Of a stretch of 64,000 nt of DNA, positions 24,408-36,790 are shown piece after piece. The DNA comes from Aporrectodea caliginosa. Taxonomy: Eukaryota > Annelida > Clitellata > Crassiclitellata > Lumbricidae. The stretch spans positions 1,035,001 through 1,099,000 of the forward strand of contig JACEVL010000493.1 in NCBI GenBank assembly GCA_020284085.1. The letters are read 5' to 3'. Each line of letters starts with the position of its first letter. Position 1 is the first letter of the stretch. The notes beneath the pieces are model-generated. The model did not search any database, was not told where the DNA came from, and saw only the letters and a program-made list of their open reading frames with translations. The position numbers and the translations under genes are program-made.

Positions 24408-24413
24408 AATAAA
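24408..24413 (+). terminator. Polyadenylation signal of the STARD7-like gene
   Basis: The canonical hexamer AATAAA lies 215 bases after the stop codon, which fits a short 3' UTR. No other canonical hexamer was noticed between it and the stop. Confidence 0.6.
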
Positions 24414-27400
24414 ATGCAGAATCTTGACAAATCGCTTGATATAATAACCTCAATGATGCATTTCTCATACACTAAAACCTTGTTGTGTACTATATACGGG
24501 TTTTGTACCCTCAGTTATCATCTTGGTCATATGCCAGGACAAACAGTGGGACCCCTAATTCATATACCAGTACATACATTGAAAATAGATTAGTACACAT
24601 CGTCTACCCTTAATAATTATTATGATCTTATGACAGTACACACAGTGAAACGTCATTATAGCACGCATTCAGTGAATCAACTCCATATAGGACAATACAT
24701 TACTGAGGAATCTGTTATTGTTGGGAAGTAAAGCACTGAAACGGTATTGTTGTGATTAATTAGCGACTAAACTTAAAACAAACAATAGATTTTTGACTAA
24801 GTCTGTGGGTGCCATGATTTGAGATTTGCATGTATTGCTTTAAGATTTTCTGATCAATAAGGTATGTTTCGGTTTTTTTAAATGGGGTATCTGGATTTGA
24901 TGTCTAAGAGGTGCAGTTATATTAAATTAAAATCCACATAAGATATGTCGCTAGTGGTCCATTTGGAACATATAAGACTGATGCCATCTTGTGAATAATG
25001 TGAGAACAGAGTACAGTGTGGGCTCAGTTACGTGCTCCCATTTTACGCACCATTCTGCTTAATGCCGAGAGGAGAGAGTTTGTGTCCCCAAAGCTTTTTA
25101 GGGTTCTTAAAATGCACTTTACAAATGTCCATAATACATACATAAAAAGCTATGAACTTAACGCCTGTATTGGTTAATTCGCCATACAAGAATTGCAATG
25201 TAGCACTGGCTTTTTCAGCATTATCCATTTTTATTCATGGCCTGGTTTACACTCTGTATCATTTGCCTCGACAACTCCACATTAACGAGTCCACACTAAT
25301 TTCTTTTCGCTTGGCCAGGGAGAGGGAGAGGAAGAAATGGGGTGCAACAGGGGATTTCCCAAGAAGGGACATTTGCCAAACTAGCATGCAGATGCTTAGT
25401 GCATGGGATAGGGTAGTGTAGTAGTGAATGAATTCAACAAAATGTTGGTCAGATAATTTTTGGGGGTGTACATTTGTAATCCCCATTGGAAAAGGAGGAC
25501 CAGAAAAGGCAGGATTCACTGGAAGCACATTTATGATCTGATGTATGTAACTATGAAGCACCTGAGGAATTTTCTCTGTTAAGGTGCTGTTTAAAATGTA
25601 TTTTAATACCATTTCTTCAGTGATGATCGTAAAATGGAGTGAAATTCCATCTTGATGTATGGCCAATTAGTCATAGAAGGCAGCTATTACTCTTAGAATG
25701 ACATTTGAATACATTTGCAACATTTTCAATATTGTGAAAAAATTCAGTCTATATGATGATGCACACACACGCGTATAAAAACGCCATTTTTACTGCATTT
25801 CCTCGCTTTATGAAGCGCTGCAAAATCACTGTTAAAATAATCTACTAAAATCTAGATTTTAGTAGATGCCCTGGAAAATGATAACACTGCATTTGGGAGC
25901 CATATAAAAGCTGCCTTATAAGAAGGCTCTGTTATAATTAGTTCATTTCCAATAGCTGAACCAAGTTTTGGGATCCATGTCTGCGACCATGTTATCTCAC
26001 AATTCATGTTGTAACAAAGTGTGTTGTAACAAGTCTTTTATATACATACCACGCATACACCACACACAAATATATGCACGCTGGTACATATTGTGTCCAG
26101 ATTATGTTATATAATTTGCAATGTAGGTATGATACATATATACATACATAAATATGTATTATATATATATATTTATTAGTACTTGTGTACTTACTGGTGT
26201 GTGTTATTTTCAAATATGTGTGTAATTGTTTGAATAAGGATTCAATTGCTCAGTTTTCTATGCTGTTTAATTAATGTCTGTTCATTGCAGATACTTGTAT
26301 GGCCAGATTGTGTGCCAGTGTAAACTGTCTGGTGTCAGATGCAGTCTTTGAAAATAGATGTATTCTCTGGCAATGTGAATATCATTAACAAAATAATAAT
26401 AATATATTGTTATTGTTAGCTACGCCATTGGTTAGCAGTAGACTTATTGCCGTATCGTTCATTTTGTCAACGACGGTGTTTTGATCTTTGGCGATGAACG
26501 TTTTAAACGCTCAACCAAGTTGAGGATCTTTGCTTGAACTCGAACTGGCAGCCAACATTTCGTGTTCAATGTATCTGCAGAATCTCGGGGATTAGATTCT
26601 TACAGTTTCTTGATCAGTATTCGTACTCATGCATTGTTCCATGTTGCGTCTTACCAGCTAATAGTTAATCGGTAATGTGGTAATCGTAATGGATAGTCAT
26701 ATGGTAAAGCCCTGCCTGGCCATTTAACCATAGACTTCCAGAGTTACTGTATGTTGGGAACAATTCTTGTTGGTCAACACTACAACAGGGTTGTCATGTA
26801 GTGAATTTAGCTAATGATTCGTCCTCTCCACAAAGGGTTTTTGTAACATATTAATTTATCTGGCAGTATAAATATAATATATATATATATTTTCAAATAC
26901 AATACAATACAATATATTTAATATGGTAAATCTACATACCTCAGAAACATGATCCTGAGATTAAAGGTCATTGACCGAGATGCAAACATGACCACAACCG
27001 TCCTATGACAAACGAGGTTCCGATTACTCAGTTGTAGAGGTTAGGTAAGTAAATATAACCCATGGCAAATACATAGCAATGTCCATTTCCTTCTGTTTGG
27101 CCCACGAGCTGGCAATGGACGAATATCCAAGATACTGGACCAACTCTGCAGCCCATGTTAGTACTTTAATCGCCACAAGCTATTGGAAATATGTTTCTTT
27201 TCATTTTAAAACAGTACTGATTAAAAGGGTGTGTGATTTTAAAACAGATTTCTGCTTATTTTTATATTTATTAGAAGGTGTGTGGTTTAAAACAACTTTA
27301 AAACTGATTAAATAGATTTCCATGTATTTTAAGTTGTGCTTAATTTGTATTCCAGTTAAACTGTTTGAATGCTTGTTTGTAAGCTGACATTTTCATTGCA

Positions 27401-27888
27401 CATTGTTTCATGGTTGTAGCGGCTTGTAGTATTTTGTTAATAGTTTAGTGTTATTATTTTAAGTGTCATTTAATTGACGATGAATTTTGAAGTCGGCTGG
27501 TTTGGCATTTGGCAGCAGGTTGGCAGAAGGTTTGTATGAAGAAAAAAATTTGAAATTGGCAGTTTGAAGCTTTTGGTAGTTTGCATTAGGTTCTGACAAC
27601 TGAATTGCATTTTTCTAGTTAAGCTAGATTAGTTCTGATGAAGTTGTGTTTGCTTTTTAGTTTCTGCTTTCGTGTATATAATCGTGGTTTCGACAGTTTT
27701 TCTCCAATGAAACCAGTACTTTTTTACTTCTGAAACAACAATAAAATTTGTTACATGAAATTTTGTGTGCAGCATTATTTTCTGACAGAAATTGTAGTTT
27801 AATGATATGCAGTCTTAAAGAGCTTAGTTTTTATTCAAAAAGGCCAGGAAATCTTTCTGTAGGATAGTCCTACACCCCTGGTTAACTC
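24414..27888. other. Gene-free spacer after STARD7
   Basis: AT-rich DNA. Apart from the pogo-like copy at 25840 and a short tata run at 26155, I see nothing recognisable. Confidence 0.45.
25840..25995. repeat. Second copy of the pogo-like repeat
   Basis: Aligns with the body at 36630-36760. Termini are not recognisable. Confidence 0.35.
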
Positions 27889-27945
27889 GGGTATAACAGA
27901 AGTGGGGTTTTAACTAATCGATTAGTTACCCATCTCTGATGTAGT
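27889..27945. mobile_element. Tiny element related to the 979-1289 repeat
   Basis: A short palindromic segment, cagaagtggggttttaacta followed by atcgattagttacccatctctg in reading order, has inverted CAGA-like ends and the same core as 979-1289. No target duplication was found. Confidence 0.35.
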
Positions 27946-28087
27946 CATATTGAAAACTATACATTTTTAAAGCTCTACTTGAAAGCACATGAGCACTGAG
28001 TAAAGCCAGAGGCCCATACATCCTTGTTCATTAGGCCCATACTTCCTTGTTCAGTGGCCCATAGCTAACCCTGATGTTCAACTGTTG

Positions 28088-28585
28088 TAGGGTTGCCAGA
28101 TACACTGCCAGATAAGGACTCTAAGGAGTATACAGAAACCTGAAAAGGAGGACGCATTGAAAGTTCCACTCCGGAGACAGAGGTCTCCTAATTAAGTGAC
28201 CAAGAAACGAAGTCATTGGAAAGCTGCATGAAATAAAATTAGCACCTTGACCACGGCGTCTCATAGGCAGCACACTCATAGGCTACATTGTTTGTAACAT
28301 TACTCGGATCATGGACTAGAAACGTCTGGAAGAAATAGAGCTGCAGCAACAAAGAAACTACACAAATTAAAAACTAGCCTGGTAGGGCCAGAGGGGAACT
28401 TAGGGACAACAAGCACGTGTCCGTAAACACTGCCATGAAATAATAAATAGCCAATAGCCTAATAGAACCAACATACAAAAAGCCGGATATTTTCCAGGCT
28501 TTTTTCTTTGCCAGTTGGACAGAGGACATGAGGTCAAAAGGAGGACATGTAGGCTACTCCTTTTGCCGGACGTCTGGCAACCCTA
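28088..28585. mobile_element. TIR element (TAGGGTTGCCAGA ends), likely old hAT
   Basis: The ends TAGGGTTGCCAGATA and TCTGGCAACCCTA are inverted. The flanks aactgttg and aattggtg match at six of eight. No coding remnant was seen. Confidence 0.6.
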
Positions 28586-29337
28586 AATTGGTGGGGCCTG
28601 ATAATGGTCCAATGTGGACCCAACGAACATAGCTGTAAGGGTTTAGTAAATGTCCAATGTCCAAAGATTTAGTCTGAAGAACTAGGTCTGGTTGCTAAGA
28701 GACCAGAGAGGCATATGTCTGAGAAGCTGTTATGGAAGGTGGCAGTTAGGTTGCGAGAAACACAAAGGCGGTGGATTGGAAAAATTTAAACCGTTTCTAT
28801 GGTATTTGCTACAAGTGTCAAGGCAATAGAGGGCTGGTAAGAGGCTTGTGCAAAGCAATTCTTCATATTCTCGCTTTAGACATATCAGTTACACGAAAAA
28901 GACGTAAATAAGTTATCAACAAATAAAAACTTATGTGTCTCAAACAGTCAGTTATTTTTCTTCAAGCCCTGAATGGCGCTCATTCAAATGGGCAGCGGTG
29001 GTAAAGGATCTCACACGATCAATTAATTGAAAATGAGCAGGATGGAGGCCACGGTCGCAATATAAAACTTTTACATTTACATGTTACTTGAACATTGCGA
29101 TGCCTATTTGATTGTAAGATCTTCAGTCTTCCCCAAGGTACTGGCAATTGCAGTAATTAGACTCAATTCAGCCTCAGAGCTTACCAACGCTATCTCAAAT
29201 AACTTAATGGTGATTTTGTACGAGATAACTAGTCTGATTGCCTTTCTATTAAATACCCCAGAATTTGCAAACTGAATTTTGCTGTCACAACACTGACGTT
29301 CTTAGTAGTAGTAGTTTCAGTTTATTGACACTAATAA

Positions 29338-29581
29338 TATAATAATAATAATAATAATAATATCTTTTCTTTAATTTAGCGCCTGACAAACGCACTGCGC
29401 TGTACATTTACATGTTATGCAATTGAAACAATCTTAACTAGTTAACTACTAACAGAACAGACAGCTTGTAATACAACGGCGCTAATAGCAGCCTACAAAG
29501 CAAATCCGCCCTAACGGGGCTCGAACTCGGTACCTCTAGCACTCTTCGCCAGATGTTATCCAACGCGCCACCGGACCCCCC
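29338..29581 (-). mobile_element. tRNA-derived SINE, family B
   Basis: Inverted copy with (taa)n at the left and the head ccggaccccc at the right; nearly identical to 54296-54530. It lies about 300 bp upstream of PIP4P exon 1. Confidence 0.85.
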
Positions 29582-29893
29582 TAATAACATAGCGTGGCCC
29601 TCCTCCTTGGTCCAGGCTTGGGACTGGCACTGCAGAGTACGAGCAGTGACGGAGTTAGGGTCACCTAGTGTCTTATAACATAAGAAGGATAGACAAATAG
29701 AGCGATGCATCCAGAGGTACAGTTAGGCAGACGGAACTTGACAGAGATGAGTGCGTGCATAATAATTCATGGCGGAAGTTTTGACCTAGTTTTAACTGGG
29801 TCAATCTACGGCCATTTGTGTCTATGCCGATCATATTGCTCATAATAACATCACGAGAATCTGAGACAAAACATTTCTTAAATAAATCGAAAA

Positions 29894-32800
29894 ATGGCTT
29901 CGAGCAGAAACGAAGAACGTCGACCGCTGCTGTCTAACACTCCGTCGGCCCCTCCTCCGGAGTACACCGCCAGACCTGGTAACTATAACCGTAAACTACG
30001 GGATTGTTTAATTATGCGTTTTAACAGTGCATTTAAATTTACAGACGACCCTCCCTCTCTCAGGTGACCGGGAACAACACCTTGTTACCCGTCTCCTCTT
30101 TGTTATGTTTCACGTCTAAACTTATGACTCGGCTTATTTCAACTCTCTTACCCACGGTATCCCGATTTCTTTGTTTTCTTGCCAATTTGATAATAATAAT
30201 AATAATAACAATAATAAATCTTCGTTTAATTTCAAACTGACACAACGCAGGATGATTACAAATCAGTATGAACGGAAGATCACAAGTTATCTTGCAAATG
30301 ATAGGCTGAGTGGACCTTAGGGAGGGTTCGGGAATCGATCCCGCTACCTACTGCTCTTCACGCCACTGATGTTGCTGTCTCCTCTTTGTTGTGTTTCACG
30401 TCTAAACTTATGACCCGGCTTGTTTCAACTCGCTTACCCACCATATCCCAATTTCTTTGTTTTCTTGCCTATTTGATAATGATAATAAATCTTCGTTTAA
30501 TTTCAAACTGACACAATGCAGGATGATTACATATCAATATGAACGGATGATCACAAGTTAACGTTTCAGTCGAATTTAACTGTATACAGCAGCCATGCAA
30601 GGCGCCCATCACGTCCTACATCCCATTTTACCAATGCACCATCTCACAATGATAGGCTGAGTGGACCTTTTTAGAGGGTGCGGGAAGCGATCCCGCTACC
30701 TACTGCTCTTCACGCCACTGATGTTGCCACTAAATGTCACTTCTGAACTTTGGCAAAATTAAATACAGTTGTATTCTATTATTGTTTTGCTAAAAGTCAG
30801 TTCCTGGTTCTGTGTTTGGGTAGGATCGAGCCTTGGACCGCACGAGGTCTACGTTAACCCGGCCGATGCGGACGAACTGCCTCCTCCTTACAGCGCCAGC
30901 TCCACAGATGGAGTGCTTGTCATCAACTGCCGTGTCTGCCAAACCACGATTAACCTCAGTGGCAAAACAGGTCAACACGTCGTCAAGTGCAGTGTCTGCA
31001 ATGAGGCCACGGTAGGCGCAAAATTGACCAACGAAAAATGCTTATTAACTGCTGGCTGCTAAATACCTTACAGGGTGCATGGTAGCGTAGTGTTTGGTGT
31101 GCTGGACTGAAACACAGCGGTCAGAGGTTCAAATCCACGCCAGGGCTGAAGTCTGTTCGAGATTTTGGTTCCGCTTGTGTCCCTTACCAACGCTGCTGAA
31201 ATGAATATACTGACTGTACACTCTCGGTGGGAAGAGCAGGTGGTAAGGCAGAGGACTGGTCACCTGCCCTCATATGCCATCGCTGCCCCTCAGGCTTGCT
31301 TAACGAAGTGCTCTTCTTGTTAACTAACTGAAATGGATGACACTGGCTTGGATGTCACCTGGGTGGACTAAACGTCTTTTTAGTCTGCACTGACGTGATA
31401 TCTTTCTCTTCTCCTGGCCAGAGTGAGCCCTTTGTTTCAATTTATTTATGAGATTCTAAGGTATAGAGGACATACCATTTTCAGTGTTTAATCCTTCATG
31501 TGTTTGAAAACGGTGTTGTTATTTTCTTGCAGCCAATTAAGCCGGCCCCTGCGGGCAAGAAGTACGTTCGTTGCAAATGTAACTGCCTGCTCATCTGCAA
31601 GGCAACGTCTCGTCGCGTCGCCTGTCCTCGCGAAAACTGGTTGGTCAAACAGATGTCATCATCGTAATTGTAACTACAAATTTATATAGTGCCACTTCAT
31701 GAAGTTTGAAAACATGTCATGTGTTATTTCTGCCCCACTTGGACTGCTTGGGGAGGGTGATAGATGAATGGTAACATCACTGGCGTGAAGAGCAGAACAT
31801 TGAGTAGGAAGCGCGATAGATACCCGCCACCCTTCCAAAGGTCGACTCAGCCTGTCAGTCGCTATGTGGTGTTGGTAAAACGAGCACTGGGGCATGATGG
31901 GCGCCTTGCATGGCTGCCATGCCAGTGATTCGACTCCTGTAATCACTTGTTATCATCCGTTCATACTATGACTTGTAGTCAAACTGTGGTAAACTTGTAA
32001 GTTTGAATTAATAAAGAAGAATATTATTATTAGTAGTGAACGCAATTTTGAAACGAGTCCATTGACCGTACACTTTCAATGGGATGATCGGGCAGTGATG
32101 GAGAAGACCCTCATATGCCGAGGCTTAGAAAATGAAGTTGCCAACACTTCGTACCAATTGCCACCTCTTGAGCAGGATTCAAGGAACAGCTTTTGTAAAT
32201 TTGTGTCCTGTGTGAAGTGATATGACAAAGCCATCCATGTGTGAGTCAAAGATGAATTCTGTTACAACAGGATTCATGGTTATCCCGATTACGGCTTGGT
32301 TTCGGTGTGCCATTGCTTGATGCCTAGCATCTGAAACACCGGCACTATAGAAGTGGCTAGTGATTATTATCGTGGATACTTCAGAAATGCATTGCTGTGA
32401 CAGTTTCACTGCAGTTATTAGGAGAATTTTGCATTGAATGTGATGTTTTTTGTTGAACGTTGTTTAGTAAATTAATCATGGTCCTGGAGAATGCAACTGG
32501 TTACAATCAGCCAACCTATCAGCCGGGAACAGCACGTGTCATCTGCGCCCACTGTCACGAACCATTCCTGGTAAGATCGGTCCTTTTCTCAGTACTTACA
32601 TAAAAGTACCAATCCTTGCAATTTTCTGTCCCTTCCTTAGTACTGTTAAATGTATCATTCCTTGTAAGATGGTCATTTTGTGTAAAATTGTTCCATTTCT
32701 TTTTTCCTAACAGTGGAGGAAACGTCTGGCCATTTGCTGTCCATATGCTGAGGCTAAGAAAATGAAGTCCCTAATACTTCGTACTCATTTCTGCCTCTCA

Positions 32801-35027
32801 ATCATAAGGGACTGCTTCATCTTAAACATTGTCGGGCGTGAAGAGCAGAACATCTTCATCTTAAACATTGTCGACTATGCACAATTTGAGAGTTATTTAA
32901 TAATATTAATAATTATTCAGTAATTATGTGATACAAATTTTGCTAATAATAGTAGTAGTAGTAGTATTGGTAGTAGCAATAATAATGATAATGAAAATAA
33001 TAGTGACTGTTTTGCCAGTTCTTAGTCAGGAAGCGTATCACTGACAAAAGACTAAGCCATTCCAGAACACGGCCATCCCGGATTTTTGTGATGCGGGATA
33101 ATCTGTATATGTCTCGAGTAAAAAAAATTATCTTTGACGTTGAAATTTATTTTTATGTGGTTGTCTCATGGTGAATGATAGGTGTTTATTTTTCCTGTTT
33201 AGTTCAACATCTTGAACAAAGCGCTGGCGCGATGCCCACACTGTCGTTGTGTGTAAGTAGCATACGGAAACAATTCTATTTAAAAGCATAGAGGAACAAT
33301 TCTGAGTAAGTACTTACTGAAATTGTTGGTAAGTAGGAAACGAAAACAATTCTGAACTTGATGGAATTGTTAGTAAGTTGGATCAATTATGAATAGGTAC
33401 TTTCTGGAATTGTTACAAATGGACGAAGTGTTAATAGGTACTTACTGCAATTGCTGCAAAGTAAGACCAATTCTTAATAGGTACATACTGGTATTATTTG
33501 GGGTTGTAAATGTTTACCTTTAAAATAATTGGAATTACTCAGAGCTGTTGATTAGGCTTAATTAGTACAGGAATTACAGTAATTGTTTAATTATGTTTGT
33601 GATGATGTTTCCTTTGTTTAGGTCGAGCGTTGGAAAGACGTTTCTCCGTAATCGCAGATTGCTTTTCTTGATACCTGCTTTGATTTTCCTCATTAGCGGC
33701 ATCTTAGTGACGGTAATCTATCAGATATCTGGCTGTTTCTTCATCTTTCATTCAAGTATTTATATAGCACCTCTTCAAGGAAACTACTCAGAGGTGCTTC
33801 TGACTCCAGCATGGTCAAAAAGAACAGTTTTCTTAAGGTATGCAAGTGCTGTAGTATGACTGTCAAACAGATCTAAACAAATACGTTTTAAGACAGCAAA
33901 TGTTTGCTACACAGGGTCAAAAGGCAATAGTACGTAAGTGCAGTGAGAAACCGTTCCATGAAGATGGTCCAACACACAGAAAAGGAACGATGGGCTTGAG
34001 TTGAAGTGCGGCAGCATGGCACTTGCATGTCTCCATGGGTCACAGAGTGCAATGATCGCCAACCTAGCAAGACATATATATAAATAAAATGTGTCCATTT
34101 TGCTGCAAATCAGCAAATCAGCGCCCAGCTGGTGCAACATGCCGCATATGAAGTCAACTCCATATCATTATACGTCTGGCAGCCTTGTTTTTCACTCGTA
34201 AGTCAACTGCATTGACAATCATTGCACACTACTGCTCGTGGAAATGTTTATGTGTCATCAAATCAACGTCTTTGTGGAGGTGACATATGAGGCATGTTGC
34301 AGCACCTGGCTGTTGATTTGGATCAAAATGGACTCATTTTATTTATTTATATATTTTTATTTATTTATTATGCATTTATTAAGCGCCACTATCTAATCAA
34401 TTGATGGCGCTGAGCAATTGTGAATGAAGGACTGGATCAAGGTCCCTACACAGTAACTGTTTCAGGGAAGGAGGCTGGAATCCGTACTCTTCGAGTTACA
34501 GGCAAAGCACTCTAACCAGTCAACCACTGTGTCCCATGCTGATGAGTTTCCAGTTTTGACGAGGGATGTAATTAATTTCGAACTATTCGTGTTTTAGATT
34601 ATGACCCACAAGATTGCCAAAACTCACGGTGGACTTTACGCAGCGTATGTCAGTAAGTGCAAACTTGGAGTTATATTTTAAATCTCCACATTACAGTACT
34701 CTGTTTATTGTTTGAAAATGTAAACTAATTTGCGTTGCTGTGTTTATATTCTATGAGAAAAACAAAACAATATAATTAGTAATTACTCTGTTTCAATTTT
34801 ATGAGAAACGAAACAATTTAATTAATCTGTTTAAATTTTATGAGGAAAACAAAATAATTTATGGTGCTCCTTTTGATTATTGTGAGAAAACACTTAGGCA
34901 ATGATTTGAACCATTGTATTGTTTATCTATTGCAGTTCTCTTTCTTTTCTTCCTTCTGCTCTTTGCTCGCGCCATCTACTACTTCACCATTCGAGTGAGC
35001 CACATCGAGGGTCCACCAAACGCCTAA
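29894..35027 (+). CDS. Phosphatidylinositol-4,5-bisphosphate 4-phosphatase (TMEM55/PIP4P family)
   Basis: This family removes the 4-phosphate from PI(4,5)P2 in late endosome and lysosome membranes. The eight exons are 29894-29978, 30824-31011, 31533-31639, 32468-32570, 33203-33252, 33622-33712, 34598-34652 and 34936-35027, 771 nt in all (256 residues), with every phase consistent. The N-terminus is short, Pro-rich and cytosolic ([16 protein letters not shown]). A Cys-rich region follows with repeated CxxC pairs ([31 protein letters not shown]). The Cx5R motif assigned as catalytic in this family is present as CKATSRR (about residues 113-119). Two membrane helices lie near 191-208 and 218-245. 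Exon 3 ends at a GTTGGT donor. Vertebrates have two paralogues; a single invertebrate copy would be orthologous to both. A variant signal ATTAAA at 35272 may end the transcript. Confidence 0.93.
30092..30730. repeat. Tandem duplication (about 286 bp period) containing SINE family E copies
   Basis: tctcctctttgtt starts at 30092 and again at 30378, and the two units stay alignable. Each unit ends in an inverted SINE (30190-30375 and 30475-30728; head cagtggcgtgaagagcagta on the minus strand). The first SINE has an internal deletion of more than 50 bp. It lies in PIP4P intron 1. Confidence 0.75.
31072..31330 (+). mobile_element. tRNA-derived SINE, family C, longest copy
   Basis: The A box is in atggtagcgtagtgtttggtg and the B box is agaggttcaaatcc. 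The body includes gaatatactgactgtacact and cctcatatgcc. It lies in PIP4P intron 2. A body-only fragment is at 32050-32165. Confidence 0.75.
31771..32036 (+). mobile_element. SINE family E copy
   Basis: catcactggcgtgaagagcag, ggcgccttgcatggctgcc and tatcatccgttcatacta align with the inverted copy at 30475-30728. It ends in (att)n and lies in PIP4P intron 3. Confidence 0.65.
33280..33500. repeat. Degenerate tandem repeat in PIP4P intron 5
   Basis: Units of about 60 bp share aattgttngtaagtagga and aataggtacttactg. Several contain gtaagta strings that mimic splice donors. Confidence 0.55.
34370..34540 (-). mobile_element. tRNA-derived SINE, family D
   Basis: Inverted copy. On the minus strand it reads ggttgactggttagagtgct, with gttactgtgtagggaccttg further on and caattgattagatagtggcg near the tail. 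It lies in PIP4P intron 6. Confidence 0.65.
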
Positions 35028-35333
35028 GACAGATCATGATCGAGAGGCAATGATCCACTGCCGATCATCAGAACTGCACCAAGAGCACAATGATCGTACG
35101 ACTGACCGACAAATGAACGATCAAAAACGGAAAACACAATCTCACAAAGTATTGATCGAACGTAACCCATTGCATCCGGACTGGGTGGGATGGCAAAGGG
35201 TTAATTTTCTCGCCTTTACGTTACGATTTCTGTGTTACAGTTTAGTCATAAGTATGCATGTACAGTTACGAATTAAAATGAAATTCTTTTGAAGATGAGC
35301 TTGCTATTGTCATTTGTGTATATATTTATATAT

Positions 35334-35334
<1 letters not shown>

Positions 35335-35386
<52 letters not shown>

Positions 35387-35400
35387 TATATGTAGAAGTA
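35335..35400. repeat. (TA)n microsatellite
   Basis: A near-uninterrupted at run follows the PIP4P 3' UTR. Confidence 0.9.
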
Positions 35401-36104
35401 TATTTATATATACTTGTGTATTCCTGTTTGTGTACTTAGGTAATGTCTAAAATTGTACGATTAAAGCGGAGAAAGGGACTTCAAAGTTCTAGAAATTGGA
35501 GCTGTTTGATTGGCCATAAGTGGGACAAAATTAGTTATGCATCCAATCACATCCGAGCTTTGCTGTTGTCTGTGACCTAATTTGTGTTTCATGACATAAA
35601 TATACCAAATGCTGTGTTTTCTGGGTTCAGACCTGTTGCTAATCTATTCAGAGAAACATATGCTGTCTCTGTCTCTCTCTCTCTCGGTCTGGCTGTCTCT
35701 CTCCCTCTCTCTATAAATATATATATGAACTATATACAAATTTTTGGTTATGTATGTGTATATATAGATATGTATGTATCGGTATATGTTTGCATATATG
35801 TGTAAATCGTTTAATATGAAACTCATTTTTAGTAAATCTTAGTAAAGGTATGTAATGGCAAAAGTCATCTGTTAGCTGCGTGTGATATGGCTTTAGCTGT
35901 ACTGTTGACTAATAATTATTCTAGTAGTTAAACTGCTATTTATGGTCTCTGTCTTGTCAGTGTGACCTTGTTAACGTAGATTCGTAAAATTCATCATGAC
36001 TACAGTATTATGCTCTTGTTCAGCAGAATTTACTGTTGTCATGCTACAGATTTTGACGTAGGCTACATACGATTTTAGCTCGTGAGGAGATGTCTGTGTT
36101 TCAA

Positions 36105-36510
36105 TGTAAATGAATGAAGGAATTAATGGAGGAATGAACGCATGAAAGAATAAATGAAGGAATGGCTGAAGGAATAAAGGAATGAAGGAATGAAGGAATA
36201 AAGGAATGAAGGAATAAATGAAATCCTTCATTCCATTCCTTCCTTCATTTATTCCTTCAGTCATTCGTTAATTTATTCCATTCAAAGGAATAAATGAAGG
36301 AATAAATGTAGGACTAAATGAAGAAATCTTTGCTTCCTTCATTTATTTCTTCATTCGTTTCTTCATTTATTCCTTTATTCCTGCAATCATTCATTTATTC
36401 CTTCATTTATTCCTTCAGTTATTTATTCATTTATTCCATTCAAAGGAATAAAGGAACAAAGGAATGAACGAAGAAATAAATGAAGAAATGAATGAAGGAA
36501 AGGAATAAAT
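36105..36510. repeat. (GGAAT/AAATG)n degenerate satellite with inverted segments
   Basis: aaggaatgaaggaataaatg blocks alternate with their reverse complement (attccttcatttattcctt), giving several potential hairpins. Confidence 0.8.
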
Positions 36511-36559
36511 AAACTTTCATATATCACATTTTTAGAAACCCATCATAGGTTCTTAACAG

Positions 36560-36790
36560 TTTGAATTGATACAGTCAACCCTTGAACTTCCTGTCCATAG
36601 TAATATTGGAGCATCTTCAAGAGGTACACTGGAGCCTCTTATATCACTGTCTTTGGGCCTTATCAAGGACCACCTTATAATAAGGCCATGTTACAGTGAA
36701 CTGATTTTCCACAGTTGAACCACATTGGTATCCATGTACCGGACTGTATTATACCAGAAGTTTTGTTATAGTAAAGTGTGTACTTTTACA
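36560..36790. repeat. pogo/Tigger-like MITE fragment
   Basis: TACAGTCAACCCTTGAACTTC resembles a pogo-type terminus after TA. The body accttataataaggcc and tgatccatgtaccg-like text aligns with 25860-25990 (gccttataagaaggctctg, gggatccatgtctgcgacc). Confidence 0.4.

Noticed and set aside
25043..25666. Small gene in the spacer after STARD7
   Set aside because: Frames on both strands overlap, lack splice logic and show no conserved motif.
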